Below the pieces are notes generated by a model. That model saw only the letters and a list, made by a program, of their open reading frames with translations. It was not told the origin of the DNA and ran no database searches. Below are positions 1 through 8,142 of a stretch of 64,000 nucleotides of DNA, piece by piece. Both the position numbers and the translations under genes were made by a program. Location: positions 1-64,000 of the forward strand of contig NZ_QHJF01000019.1 in assembly GCF_003259225.1 (NCBI RefSeq). Direction: 5' to 3'. Source of the DNA: Marinomonas arctica. GTDB lineage: Bacteria > Pseudomonadota > Gammaproteobacteria > Pseudomonadales > Marinomonadaceae. The stretch's first letter is position 1. Every line of letters begins with the position of its first letter.

Positions 1-1
1 C

Positions 2-1099
2 GTCGCGACCGATAACGGCACAGGGAACCTGATGGACACCCAAGCTGTCACTGTTAGTGTTAATGATGTGAATGAGGCTCCTATTATTACTGGTGTCCTT
101 GTGAATATGTCAGGAACATCAGGTCAAATATTTACCCCTGTTACCTTGCCTGCTAACTTATTTACGGATGTGGATGCCGGTGATCAGCTGGTATGGAGTA
201 TTGAGAATCTGCCAACGGGTCTGGTTTTTAACGCGGTGACTCGCACTATATCTGGAACGCCGCAGGGTGGTTTCGAAGGCACGAATAGATTGCAGGTGGT
301 TGCGACAGATCGCAGTGGTAGTCAGGTTAAAGTACCAGTGACGCTTACTTTGAACCCTGCTCCTGTCTCCGCGCCTGTTAGCCCAGTGGCTGATGCAGCA
401 CCGACTGTGCCAGTGCCGACTCAAAGCACCAGTTTTACGGCGCCGGATGTCACGACCACGTCTACGGCTTTGCCAACGGGTGTGGTGGAAACATCTGGAG
501 GCTCAAGGGGCTTTACTGAGGTGACAGCATCGGCTGGCGTTAGTCAGATTCAGCCCGTCGCTGAAGCGCCAGTAAATAATGCACCGAGCGTAGGACAAAC
601 TGCTGGCTCAAATACGGTTGTGGTGTCTGAATCCAGAGTGGCCGTGAATGTGGGTGCCAATGGGCAGGTTCAGGTCTCAGAAGCCAGTGGCGTATCGACC
701 AATACGACAGGCTTAACCGTGGCAACCATTGTGCCGCAGGGGGAGCGAGTGTCTATTACCATTGCGGATACCTCCACCGTTGCTCGATACAGTGGTACCT
801 TGGCAGACGGGACACAGCTTCCAGATTGGGTTGAAATCAACCCTACGACGGGTGAAGTCACGATGACACCACCATCAGGACAAGGCACGATTACGTTAAA
901 AGTGAACGCGGTGGATGCTGATGGCAATGTGCGGATATTGGAAATAGAAGTGGATTTAGAGAGTTTACCGCAAACAGCACCAGCGGACACAGTGACTAAT
1001 GTCAGTCCTGTATTCATGTCGTTGGATGATCAATTGGCCGTTGCTGCGGAGCAGTATGACGATTATGGGAGCGGCTTAATGAAGCTGTTGGCTTCTTAA
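2..1099 (+). CDS. Giant Ig/cadherin-like repeat surface protein, C-terminal part (5' end outside window)
   Basis: The reading frame is open from the first bases, so this is only the C-terminal ~365 residues of a larger protein. It begins inside a repeat ending in the typical VSVNDVNEAP linker of tandem cadherin/VCBS-type repeats. A putative Ig/dystroglycan-type domain follows (D-V-D-A-G-D ... LPTGLVFN ... ISGTP), then a Pro/Thr/Ser/Ala-rich linker, then a second such domain (LPDWVEINPTTGEVTMTPP). The tail is short and acidic. Proteins of this type are secreted adhesins or matrix proteins. No RTX GGxGxD nonapeptides, LPxTG motif or autotransporter barrel is visible in this part. The stop lies 3 nt before the next gene, a HlyD-type adaptor, so it is probably the cargo of the downstream export genes. 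The adhesin role is inferred. Confidence 0.8.
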   Translation, partial: VATDNGTGNLMDTQAVTVSVNDVNEAPIITGVLVNMSGTSGQIFTPVTLPANLFTDVDAGDQLVWSIENLPTGLVFNAVTRTISGTPQGGFEGTNRLQVVATDRSGSQVKVPVTLTLNPAPVSAPVSPVADAAPTVPVPTQSTSFTAPDVTTTSTALPTGVVETSGGSRGFTEVTASAGVSQIQPVAEAPVNNAPSVGQTAGSNTVVVSESRVAVNVGANGQVQVSEASGVSTNTTGLTVATIVPQGERVSITIADTSTVARYSGTLADGTQLPDWVEINPTTGEVTMTPPSGQGTITLKVNAVDADGNVRILEIEVDLESLPQTAPADTVTNVSPVFMSLDDQLAVAAEQYDDYGSGLMKLLAS

Positions 1100-1102
1100 C
1101 TT

Positions 1103-2440
1103 ATGTCTGACAATGCAATTGCTCAATTGTTACAAATAGAGCAGCAAGTCCGTTGTTGTGAAACAGCGACGGACTTGGGTTTTATTTTAGTCAATACAAC
1201 GAGAGATTTGGTCCCTTATCAGCACGCTGTGTATTTGTCAGGGACGGAACTGGAATCTTTAAAAATAAACGCGATCAGTGATATCGCTTTGGTGGATCGA
1301 ACCACGCCATTTAGTGCGTGGTTGGAACAGGTGTCAGCGGTGGTGAATGCCTCCGATCAGGTGAACAAAGTTCACACGATAGAGACAAAAAGCTTGCCAG
1401 CGGCACTGTTGAATGATCTGAACGATTTTACGGCGCCGTATATGTTGTGGCTGCCTTTGCTAATTCCCTCTAAACCCAATCAAAGGGTGGGGGTTCTTTG
1501 GCTCGCGAAGTCCCAGCCATGGACAGAAAAAGAGATAGGTCTGTTGCAGCATTTGGCTTCCAGTTATGCCCATGCGATGCAGGTATTCGTCCACCATTCT
1601 GGATGGGGGGTATGGCGACGCCGCTTGTTGTCTAAGAAAGTGAGCTTAGTGACAGTGCTTGTGGTGATCTTGCTGGGTTTTGTGCCTGTCCGTTTAACGG
1701 TTCTAGCGCCTGCCGAGATTATTGCGAAAGAGGCTTTGCTCGTGACGTCTGCTATCGCAGGTGCGGTAAGTGAAGTAAGGGTTAAGCCTGGAGACTTGGT
1801 TAGTGTGGGACAGCCTATTGTCATCATGGATAAAACCGAGTTTCAAGGGCGCTTTGACGTTGCGCAGCGAGAATTAGAAAGGGCGATGGCAGAGCTTAGA
1901 ACCACCGAACAGGCTGGCTATGTTGATCGTCGAAAGAAAGCGGAGTTGGCTGAGCTTGAGTCTCAAGTCGCGCTTAAAACCATTGAGCGAAATTATTTAC
2001 AAACCAAGCTTGATCAAACACAAATTTTGGCCGATAAAGCCGGGGTTGTGGTGCTTGATGACCCAGAACAATGGAAAGGTCGTCCTGTTGTTGTCGGCGA
2101 GCGTATCTTGTCGATTGCAGACCCCAATAACATACAGTTAGAAATTAGGCTGCCAGTTACTGACGCTATATCGTTAAACCATGGTAACGAGGTTACATTA
2201 TTTCTTGATACCGATCCTTTAAATCCTATCCCATTTTTGGTGAATTATTCGTCTTTTGAGCCGAGTTTGACCCAAGATCAGATCATTGCCTATCGGATTG
2301 TGGCAGATATACAAGGTGATATTAAGCCACCAAGAATTGGTTTACGTGGCACGGCGAAACTGTATGGTGATGAGGTGTCTTTAGCGTATTATTTGTTGCG
2401 TCGCCCCCTTACCTTTATTCGTCAATTTTTGGGTTTGTAG
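1103..2440 (+). CDS. HlyD-family membrane-fusion/adaptor protein with N-terminal GAF-like domain
   Basis: 445 residues. Residues 1-160 resemble a GAF domain, ending in the usual GVLWLA ... FT/WTEKEI ... L helix. A single membrane segment follows at about 180-198. Then come half of a barrel-sandwich (lipoyl-like) domain (AIAGAVSEVRVKPGDLVSVGQPI, about 217-241), a coiled-coil hairpin (about 250-310), and the second half plus beta-barrel (about 311-420). HlyD-family proteins bridge an inner-membrane transporter to an outer-membrane channel. A cytoplasmic GAF-like domain on such a protein is unusual and could sense a ligand or contact a partner. It starts 3 nt after the repeat protein and ends directly against the M50 gene, so the three are almost certainly co-transcribed. 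No ABC ATPase or TolC is in the window. Confidence 0.82.
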   Translation: MSDNAIAQLLQIEQQVRCCETATDLGFILVNTTRDLVPYQHAVYLSGTELESLKINAISDIALVDRTTPFSAWLEQVSAVVNASDQVNKVHTIETKSLPAALLNDLNDFTAPYMLWLPLLIPSKPNQRVGVLWLAKSQPWTEKEIGLLQHLASSYAHAMQVFVHHSGWGVWRRRLLSKKVSLVTVLVVILLGFVPVRLTVLAPAEIIAKEALLVTSAIAGAVSEVRVKPGDLVSVGQPIVIMDKTEFQGRFDVAQRELERAMAELRTTEQAGYVDRRKKAELAELESQVALKTIERNYLQTKLDQTQILADKAGVVVLDDPEQWKGRPVVVGERILSIADPNNIQLEIRLPVTDAISLNHGNEVTLFLDTDPLNPIPFLVNYSSFEPSLTQDQIIAYRIVADIQGDIKPPRIGLRGTAKLYGDEVSLAYYLLRRPLTFIRQFLGL

Positions 2441-4555
2441 GTGTCGGTCCAAATGGAAGCGAAAGCACTGCCTAAGTTACGTCAAAATTTGTCTTTGCTG
2501 ACGGCTCCGCCAGATGAAGATGGCGAGCCGCGTTGGCAGATTTTTGATCCGCTGAGCAATAAATTTTACTATTTATCCCGAACCGCTTTTTATATTTTTC
2601 GAGAATGGCGTTATGCGAGCCACGATGATGAGTTATTGTCTCGGCTCGCTCAAAAAGGCATTGACGTGGAGGAGAAGGAATTTGATTATTTCCTGCGCTT
2701 CTTGGAGTCGAATCATTTTTTGGAGGCTCGCACAGAAAAAGATTTAATGCGTTTACGAACGGAAGTTAGCCGGCATAAAAAGCATTTTTTATCATGGCTT
2801 CTGCACAATTACTTATTTATCAAAATCCCACTTTTTCGTCCTGATTTGTTCTTGAATCGCTTTTATCCACTGGCGAAGTATCTTTTTAAATGGCGTGTAG
2901 ACAGAATCGCCTTAGTGCTTGGTGTCCTTGGCTTAGTGATGGTGTTAAGGCAATGGGAGACGTTTACTCATACCTTTCAAGACTTGTTTAATTTATCTGC
3001 CATTGTTTATTACATTTTAGCCTTGGTGTTGGTGAAAACAGCCCATGAGTTAGGTCATGCTTTGGTGGCTAAGCGTTACGGTTGTCGAGTGAGTTCTATG
3101 GGGGTCGCGTTCCTCCTGATGACGCCCATTTTGTATACCGATACGACCGACGCATGGCGTTTGCGTTCACGTTTTCAGCGTTTAAGCATTGTGACCGCTG
3201 GGGTGAAAGTTGAAATTTATATTGCTTGTGTGGCGACATTTTTATGGGGGATTGTGCCTGATGGTGGTCTTCGCGGTGTGTTGTTCTTTGTTGCTACCAC
3301 CAGTTGGATCTCGTCTTTATTGATTAATATTAGTCCGTTTATGCGCTTTGATGGCTATTATGCGCTGTCAGATTTTCTTGGCATGGAAAACCTGCAACCG
3401 CGTTCTTTCTTAGTCGGAAAGTGGTTTTTGCGTGAGCGCTTATTTGGGTTTGGCTTTTTACCGCCAGAGCCTCTTAATCGAAAAAAATGTGCTTTGATGG
3501 TGAGTTATGCGTGGTGTACTTGGATTTATCGGTTTTTCTTATTTTTAGGCATTGCCGCTTTGGTGTACTACTTCGCTTTTAAAGTATTAGGCATCATTCT
3601 GTTTTTAGTGGAAATTATTTGGTTTGTGCTGCTGCCAATAGTGAAAGAAATAAAGGTATGGATCAGTTTGAGAAAAAATATGTCGTTTAATCGCGCCACC
3701 ACAATGACGGTATTGTTTTGTGTTTTAGGGTTGCTTGTTCTTGTTGTGCCATGGAAAACACACATTAGTGTGCCTGCGGTCGTCACGTTTGAACGTCATC
3801 AAACCCTTTACCCGAGTGAAGCGGGTCGAGTCGTTGCTTGGCAGGTGGTGCCAAATGAGAAAGTGAAGCAGGGACAGCTGTTAATATTGCTAGAATCTTC
3901 TGATGTTGAGCAACAAATTGTGCTAACCCAGTCTAGGCTGAATGCCTTGCAGATCAGTTGGCAGCGAGCTGGGTCTGGCGCTGGTATACTGGATGCGTTT
4001 TCTAGTTTACAGGTGCAAATAGCGAGGGAGCAATCTCGTCTACAATCTTTGCTTGAACAAAGAGAGAGGCTGGCAATTAAAGCGCCCTATGATGGTTATA
4101 TCGGTGAATGGCTACCCTTGTCTGTTGGTGATTATGTCAATGAGCGTTCAGCGTTAGCTACCTTATATGATGACGAAAGTCTGATGGTTAAAGCGTACAT
4201 AGATGGTCGTTTTATCCCGTCTTTAAAACACAGTGAGGCGGCTTCTTTTATTGGCAACGATGGCCATCCGTTGGCGGCGAGTTTGCTTATTGATAAGGTT
4301 ATCCCCATTGCGGTAAAACGTTTACAGTACCCAGGACTTGCTTCAACACATGGCGGTGCAATAGCAACGCAAAAGTTAAACGATGAGTTGGTTCCTGAAA
4401 CAGCCACCTATGAAGTGCATCTGGTATTGCAAGGAAGCACGCAGCTTAATCGCCAACAATTTGGTAGGGTGAGTTTGGCCATTGAGCCAACCAGTTTTCT
4501 GGTCGATGGGTTGCGTTATCTTTATGGGGTGTTTATTCGAGAGTCTGGTTTTTAA
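2441..4555 (+). CDS. PqqD-like / M50 site-2-type protease / HlyD fusion membrane protein
   Basis: 704 residues. Residues ~25-100 resemble a PqqD-type peptide-binding domain. A polytopic membrane region of about seven helices follows. It carries the M50 zinc-protease signature HELGH at 202-206 and the second metal-binding region NISPF..FDGYY, with the Asp at 304. After the last membrane helix (~422-438) comes a HlyD-like barrel-sandwich half (~455-490), a coiled coil (~490-550) and a second half (APYDGYIGEWLPLSVGDYV). This matches the family annotated as putative peptide zinc metalloprotease/HlyD domain protein. It may process or channel the giant repeat protein encoded upstream. The GTG start abuts the previous stop, implying translational coupling; an ATG 12 nt further in is the alternative. 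Domain calls are firm; the role in secretion is inferred. Confidence 0.83.
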   Translation: MSVQMEAKALPKLRQNLSLLTAPPDEDGEPRWQIFDPLSNKFYYLSRTAFYIFREWRYASHDDELLSRLAQKGIDVEEKEFDYFLRFLESNHFLEARTEKDLMRLRTEVSRHKKHFLSWLLHNYLFIKIPLFRPDLFLNRFYPLAKYLFKWRVDRIALVLGVLGLVMVLRQWETFTHTFQDLFNLSAIVYYILALVLVKTAHELGHALVAKRYGCRVSSMGVAFLLMTPILYTDTTDAWRLRSRFQRLSIVTAGVKVEIYIACVATFLWGIVPDGGLRGVLFFVATTSWISSLLINISPFMRFDGYYALSDFLGMENLQPRSFLVGKWFLRERLFGFGFLPPEPLNRKKCALMVSYAWCTWIYRFFLFLGIAALVYYFAFKVLGIILFLVEIIWFVLLPIVKEIKVWISLRKNMSFNRATTMTVLFCVLGLLVLVVPWKTHISVPAVVTFERHQTLYPSEAGRVVAWQVVPNEKVKQGQLLILLESSDVEQQIVLTQSRLNALQISWQRAGSGAGILDAFSSLQVQIAREQSRLQSLLEQRERLAIKAPYDGYIGEWLPLSVGDYVNERSALATLYDDESLMVKAYIDGRFIPSLKHSEAASFIGNDGHPLAASLLIDKVIPIAVKRLQYPGLASTHGGAIATQKLNDELVPETATYEVHLVLQGSTQLNRQQFGRVSLAIEPTSFLVDGLRYLYGVFIRESGF

Positions 4556-4593
4556 GTCAGGCCTGATGTCGATATTAAAATGAAAATGATGAT

Positions 4594-5406
4594 ATGAAAA
4601 AGCAGAATCGCTTAATAATTGAATGGACACCTGAACAGGTTGATGCGGTAGTGAAAGATTTAGCTACTTTGCGTTTGACAGTGGATTTGGATCTGGTGCC
4701 TCGTTACCCTTATTTTGGTGAAAAAATTTATCCATTAGGGCGTTGCAAAGAAATCCGCGATGCTGTTTTTACCGCCTTACAAGCTCAGCTTCTGCAGCCA
4801 ACAGGAGTCGGTTTAACTTTGATACGTGAGGCTCTTGATCAAGGCGCGGTATTAAAAAAAATATGGGGAGATTTACGCGGCGTTTATTTTCAAAATGCAA
4901 TGACGTTGGGAAACTGGTATTTGGATGTCTCTAATGACACCGTCAACCCTAATAAACCGAGAGTGGAAGTACTGCCTTTAGCCGACTCAGGTTTTGCTGA
5001 CATATCCAGTTTTGAGCAGTTTATTAAAGTGGCTCAGTGTTATTGGGGAGTTGACGTGTATCGTAATGATGTGTGCCCGGCATTGGCGCCTTTTATGCCA
5101 TTGATCTACATACGTGAAGATGGGGTGAGTTGGATGGGAGAGGCGAACGACGATATGTTAGCCATGACCATGAATAACGAATTTTCAGCCGCTGAGCGTA
5201 TTTTGTCTACGTTACCTTCTCTGCCTGAAGCATTGATGCAAAAGTGGCACGAGGCCTTATCGAACTTAGCCGCTAATGACTTTTTGCACGCTCAAGGCGA
5301 TGCGATAGCGTATTGTCGGCACTACAGGGCGCAGCAATATCATTTGGGATCTCATGTTCGTGACCGTGCCGTGATGGCATATTTGGCGTTGCCAAAAGGT
5401 ATTTGA
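4594..5406 (+). CDS. Unrecognised protein of the M50/HlyD cluster
   Basis: 270 residues, soluble, with no signal peptide or membrane segment. I do not recognise the family. Visible features are a conserved-looking N-terminal half (VPRYPYFGEKIYPLGRC; LRGVYFQNAMTLGNWYLDVSNDT) and a helical, His-rich C-terminus (CRHYRAQQYHLGSHVRD). It lies 38 nt after the M50-HlyD gene and 1 nt before the next gene, so it belongs to the same operon by spacing. Its place suggests a cytoplasmic accessory factor for the export or processing of the repeat protein, but nothing in the sequence gives a biochemical activity. The ATG start is preceded by an A/G-rich stretch without a strong Shine-Dalgarno sequence. Confidence 0.65.
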   Translation: MKKQNRLIIEWTPEQVDAVVKDLATLRLTVDLDLVPRYPYFGEKIYPLGRCKEIRDAVFTALQAQLLQPTGVGLTLIREALDQGAVLKKIWGDLRGVYFQNAMTLGNWYLDVSNDTVNPNKPRVEVLPLADSGFADISSFEQFIKVAQCYWGVDVYRNDVCPALAPFMPLIYIREDGVSWMGEANDDMLAMTMNNEFSAAERILSTLPSLPEALMQKWHEALSNLAANDFLHAQGDAIAYCRHYRAQQYHLGSHVRDRAVMAYLALPKGI

Positions 5407-5407
5407 C

Positions 5408-5911
5408 ATGCACAGCAGTCAGCAAGAAAAAATAGCGCTTGAACACCAAGCGGCGAAACTTTTTATGCGTTGTTATGAGCGCAATACGGGCAAACACATT
5501 CGTCATATTTGGCACAATGACCCCATTCGCCCCGATGTCTCCTGCATGTTAGAAGGTGAACGCCTAGATCTGGAAATTGCGCACCTTTATGGTTCGGAAG
5601 AAGAGGCGATGGAGATTTTGGGCCGGGACTTGAGTGATGTGACACGTACCGTGTTGCAAGCCCTAAAAGAAGAGCCAGCAGACGAACGTTTGTTGTGTTC
5701 TTTGAATCGGATTCTGGAGAATAAAGCCAGTAAACGGTATGACACCAAACGTGTTTGGCTGGTGATTCGAAACGCGCATCCTGCATGGAGCCAAGCAGAC
5801 ATTAAAGCGTTGGAGCATCTTATTACTATTCCCGTTCCTCACGCCTTTGAGAAGGTTTGGATTCTCGGCGATATGGAAGGTAAAAGCGGGATTGTGCGCC
5901 TTTACCCATAG
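5408..5911 (+). CDS. Unrecognised small protein, last gene of the M50/HlyD cluster
   Basis: 167 residues, soluble. The central stretch RPDVSCMLEGERLDLEIAHLYG has a P-D ... hydrophobic-D-L-E-hydrophobic-A spacing recalling the PD-(D/E)xK nuclease core, but the catalytic lysine position is alanine. A nuclease call is therefore only a weak suggestion. Further along, KRVWLVIRNAHPAW and EKVWILGDMEGKSGIVRLYP look like buried beta strands. It begins one base after the previous stop, in the position of the last operon gene, and converges with a small minus-strand gene. Membership of the operon is well supported; function is unknown. Confidence 0.6.
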   Translation: MHSSQQEKIALEHQAAKLFMRCYERNTGKHIRHIWHNDPIRPDVSCMLEGERLDLEIAHLYGSEEEAMEILGRDLSDVTRTVLQALKEEPADERLLCSLNRILENKASKRYDTKRVWLVIRNAHPAWSQADIKALEHLITIPVPHAFEKVWILGDMEGKSGIVRLYP

Positions 5912-5921
5912 TATTAGGCCG

Positions 5922-6083
5922 TCATGGGGTGTCTTTATTTTGTTCTGCTTTTTTTCTTGCTAGTTGATTCAGCCTGGTTTGTTCTGCTTTGTATTTTTTT
6001 AGGACGATGAGTCCAATCATCAGCGCGAAACAAAAGAAAACAATAGCAAAAGCACCAAGGGCGACAGTAGCAAGAGAGTTCAT
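5922..6083 (-). CDS. Small single-pass membrane protein
   Basis: About 53 residues: one N-terminal hydrophobic helix (VALGAFAIVFFCFALMIGLIVL) followed by a basic, lysine- and glutamine-rich cytoplasmic tail. I chose the ATG at 6083 because AAGG lies about 9 nt upstream on the minus strand; an in-frame ATG 27 nt earlier lacks a site. It faces the preceding operon with a 10-bp gap. Family not recognised. It could be a small membrane regulator, but no function can be assigned. Confidence 0.5.
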   Translation of the reverse strand: MNSLATVALGAFAIVFFCFALMIGLIVLKKYKAEQTRLNQLARKKAEQNKDTP

Positions 6084-6190
6084 GGTATTTGACCTTATAA
6101 AGTGATGCACGGATTATATAAAAAAATGGCCACACTGAAAGAAAGTGACATGGATTTTTTGTTTTACCGCATCATTTTACCTTGTTGATC

Positions 6191-6225
6191 TTGTAATGAT
6201 CCGTCAATGACGTATATTTGTCATT
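6191..6225 (+). promoter_or_regulatory. Promoter and palindromic operator of the toxin-antitoxin pair
   Basis: A perfect inverted repeat, AATGAC-N8-GTCATT (6206-6211 and 6220-6225), ends on the base before the toxin ATG. A candidate sigma-70 promoter, TTGTAA (6191) - 16 bp - TATATT (6213), has its -10 box inside the palindrome. Its start site would fall at or next to the ATG. This is the expected geometry for autorepression by the HTH antitoxin, and no Shine-Dalgarno sequence precedes the ATG. Prediction only. Confidence 0.5.
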
Positions 6226-6540
6226 ATGTTTACTATTATTGAAACGCCTACATTTGAAGCGGATGCTAGAAAAATTTGGACAGAGGAAGAACGAAGTTCT
6301 TTTTTGGCTTGGCTGGCTGCGAATCCGGAAATTGGTGACCCCATTGTCGGTAGTGGTGGGTGTAGGAAGGTTCGTTGGTCGGTTGCGGGTTCAGGGAAAA
6401 GTGGAGGAGTAAGAGTTATCTACTTCACTAGGTTGGCAAATGGTGAGATTTGGTTATTAGTGATTTACAAAAAAGCCGTTAGGGAAAGTATACCCGCGCA
6501 TATCTTAAAGTCGATTCGTGAGGTATTAGAAAATGAGTAA
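6226..6540 (+). CDS. higB2: RelE/HigB2-type mRNA-interferase toxin
   Basis: 104 residues. The pattern TFE...(W)..EE..SF..WLA.NPEIGD.I.GSGG.RK.R....GSGKSGG.RVIYF matches the HigB2 branch of the RelE superfamily, including the basic R-K and S-G-K-S-G-G-x-R stretch near residues 47-66. Toxins of this family cleave mRNA on the ribosome. Gene order is toxin first, as in higBA loci, and it overlaps the antitoxin by 8 nt. Translation may be leaderless (see the upstream operator). The chromosomal context is a single pair between core genes, so recent acquisition is possible but not shown. Confidence 0.85.
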   Translation: MFTIIETPTFEADARKIWTEEERSSFLAWLAANPEIGDPIVGSGGCRKVRWSVAGSGKSGGVRVIYFTRLANGEIWLLVIYKKAVRESIPAHILKSIREVLENE

Positions 6541-6832
6541 TGAGATTTTGAGTGCAGAGGAGCTTGGTAACAAGCTGCTTCAGTCTGTTAAAGAAATGAA
6601 AGCGGGCAAAGCCGCACGATTGAGTCATGCAAAGCCTAATATGGTGACAGAGGCTCGTGGTAAAACGGGTTTAACCCAAAAAGAATTTGCTAAAGTGCTG
6701 CATATTTCTTCGCGTACTTTACAGGAATGGGAGCAGGGGCGTCGTCAGCCTTCTGGACCTGCTAAGGCGCTCATCGAGATTGCCTTTCGCCATCCAGAAG
6801 TGATCCGAGAAGACTTTAGTCTCAGAGGTTAA
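6533..6832 (+). CDS. higA2: HTH antitoxin of HigA2 type
   Basis: 99 residues. The C-terminal half holds an XRE-type helix-turn-helix (RGKTGLTQKEFAKVLHISSRTLQEWEQGRRQPSG, about 42-75), ending in the R-H-P-E motif seen in HigA2 proteins. The N-terminal ~40 residues are probably the flexible toxin-neutralising segment. It overlaps the toxin gene by 8 nt, so the two are translationally coupled. It likely neutralises the RelE-type toxin and represses the pair through the palindrome at the toxin start. The gene ends 8 bp before the convergent guaD stop. Confidence 0.85.
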   Translation: MSNEILSAEELGNKLLQSVKEMKAGKAARLSHAKPNMVTEARGKTGLTQKEFAKVLHISSRTLQEWEQGRRQPSGPAKALIEIAFRHPEVIREDFSLRG

Positions 6833-6840
6833 TGAACGAT

Positions 6841-8142
6841 CTAGCGTTTATGTACGCATTGCCCGGCGGAATAAGTCGCTTGAATCGCTCTGTCATCACC
6901 AATGGTCATAAAGACAAAAAGTGTCTCTTCGATGCCTTTTGATAAGGCCAAGCGTGATGTGAGAAGAGGCGTGGCTTTTTTGTCTAGAATGATAAAGTCT
7001 GCTTCACTACCAATTGCTAAGTTACCAATTTTATCTTCTAAACGAAGCGCTCTGGCACCACCTAGAGTAGATAAATATAGAGATTTGATTGGGTTTAGGT
7101 TCTCGTTCTGTAGCTGAATCACCTTGTAGGCTTCGTTCATGGTTTGCAGCATGGAGAAGCTGGTTCCGCCGCCTACGTCTGTGCCAAGACCCACGTTGAC
7201 CTTATGCGCTTCTGCTTTATTAAGTTTGAACAACCCACTGCCAATAAAGAGGTTGGAGGTTGGGCAGAAGGAAATCGCTGAGCCGGTTTCATGTAATCTA
7301 TGGTATTCGTTATCACAAAGGTGAATGCCATGAGCAAATACGGAGCGTTCGCTGAGCAGTTTGTGTTGATCGTAAACGTCTAAATAGTTCGTACTCTCTG
7401 GGAATAAATCTTGTACCCAAGCGCACTCATCTTTGTTTTCAGACAAGTGGGTGTGCATATACACATCGTCGTATTCGCTGAGTAGCTTGCCTGCTAATTG
7501 CAACTGCTCATCTGAGCTGGTCGGCGCGAAGCGCGGTGTGATGGCGTAATGCAATCGGCCTTTGTTATGCCAAGTATCGATGAGTTCTTTGCTTTCTTGA
7601 TAGCTCGTTTCCGGTGTGTCTGTTAGATAATCCGGTGCGTTGCGGTCCATCATAACCTTGCCGCAAATCATGCGTAAGTTATGCACTTCGCAGGCCTCAA
7701 AAAAAGCCTCAACAGAAACCTTATGAACTGTGCCGAATACCAATGCAGTGGTCGTGCCGTTGCGTAACAGTTCTTTAAGAAAACGATCTGCCACATTGCG
7801 TGCGTGATCTTTATCGTGAAATTTACCTTCTTCTGGAAAGGTGTAGGTGTTTAACCAGGTGAGTAATTGTTCGCCGTATGAGCCGATCATATCGGTTTGT
7901 GGGTAATGGATATGTGTATCGATAAAGCCTGGAGTGATAATGGCATCGGGATAGTGTTCTATGTGGATGTCTGTCGGTAATGTCGCAAGAAGTGCGGTAG
8001 CGTCACCTAAAGCGTGTATTTTATCACCTTCAACAACTAAGAGCCCATCTTCAAAGTATTCATAGGCGGCATTCACGCCAACGTCTTTTGGGTCGGCAAT
8101 GCAGTGGATAATGGCGGCGCGCCAAGCTTTTAAATGGCTCAT
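6841..8142 (-). CDS. guaD: Guanine deaminase
   Basis: 433 residues, full length. Converts guanine to xanthine and ammonia in purine salvage and catabolism; cytosolic zinc amidohydrolase. Metal and active-site motifs are all present: GFIDTHIHYPQ (His77, His79), HTHLSE (230-235), FAHG (His271) and GLGTDVGGG (Asp322). SFCPTSN (291-297) and TPRFAPTSS also match the family. The ATG is preceded by AGAGAG. No other purine-catabolism gene adjoins it, so it is probably a single transcription unit; an imperfect TGACC/GGTTA inverted repeat lies about 50 bp upstream. Confidence 0.95.
   Translation of the reverse strand: MSHLKAWRAAIIHCIADPKDVGVNAAYEYFEDGLLVVEGDKIHALGDATALLATLPTDIHIEHYPDAIITPGFIDTHIHYPQTDMIGSYGEQLLTWLNTYTFPEEGKFHDKDHARNVADRFLKELLRNGTTTALVFGTVHKVSVEAFFEACEVHNLRMICGKVMMDRNAPDYLTDTPETSYQESKELIDTWHNKGRLHYAITPRFAPTSSDEQLQLAGKLLSEYDDVYMHTHLSENKDECAWVQDLFPESTNYLDVYDQHKLLSERSVFAHGIHLCDNEYHRLHETGSAISFCPTSNLFIGSGLFKLNKAEAHKVNVGLGTDVGGGTSFSMLQTMNEAYKVIQLQNENLNPIKSLYLSTLGGARALRLEDKIGNLAIGSEADFIILDKKATPLLTSRLALSKGIEETLFVFMTIGDDRAIQATYSAGQCVHKR

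Noticed and set aside
5463-5786. 107-codon antisense frame in the second unknown operon gene
   Set aside because: It opposes a gene with clear operon spacing, and its translation shows no domain pattern.
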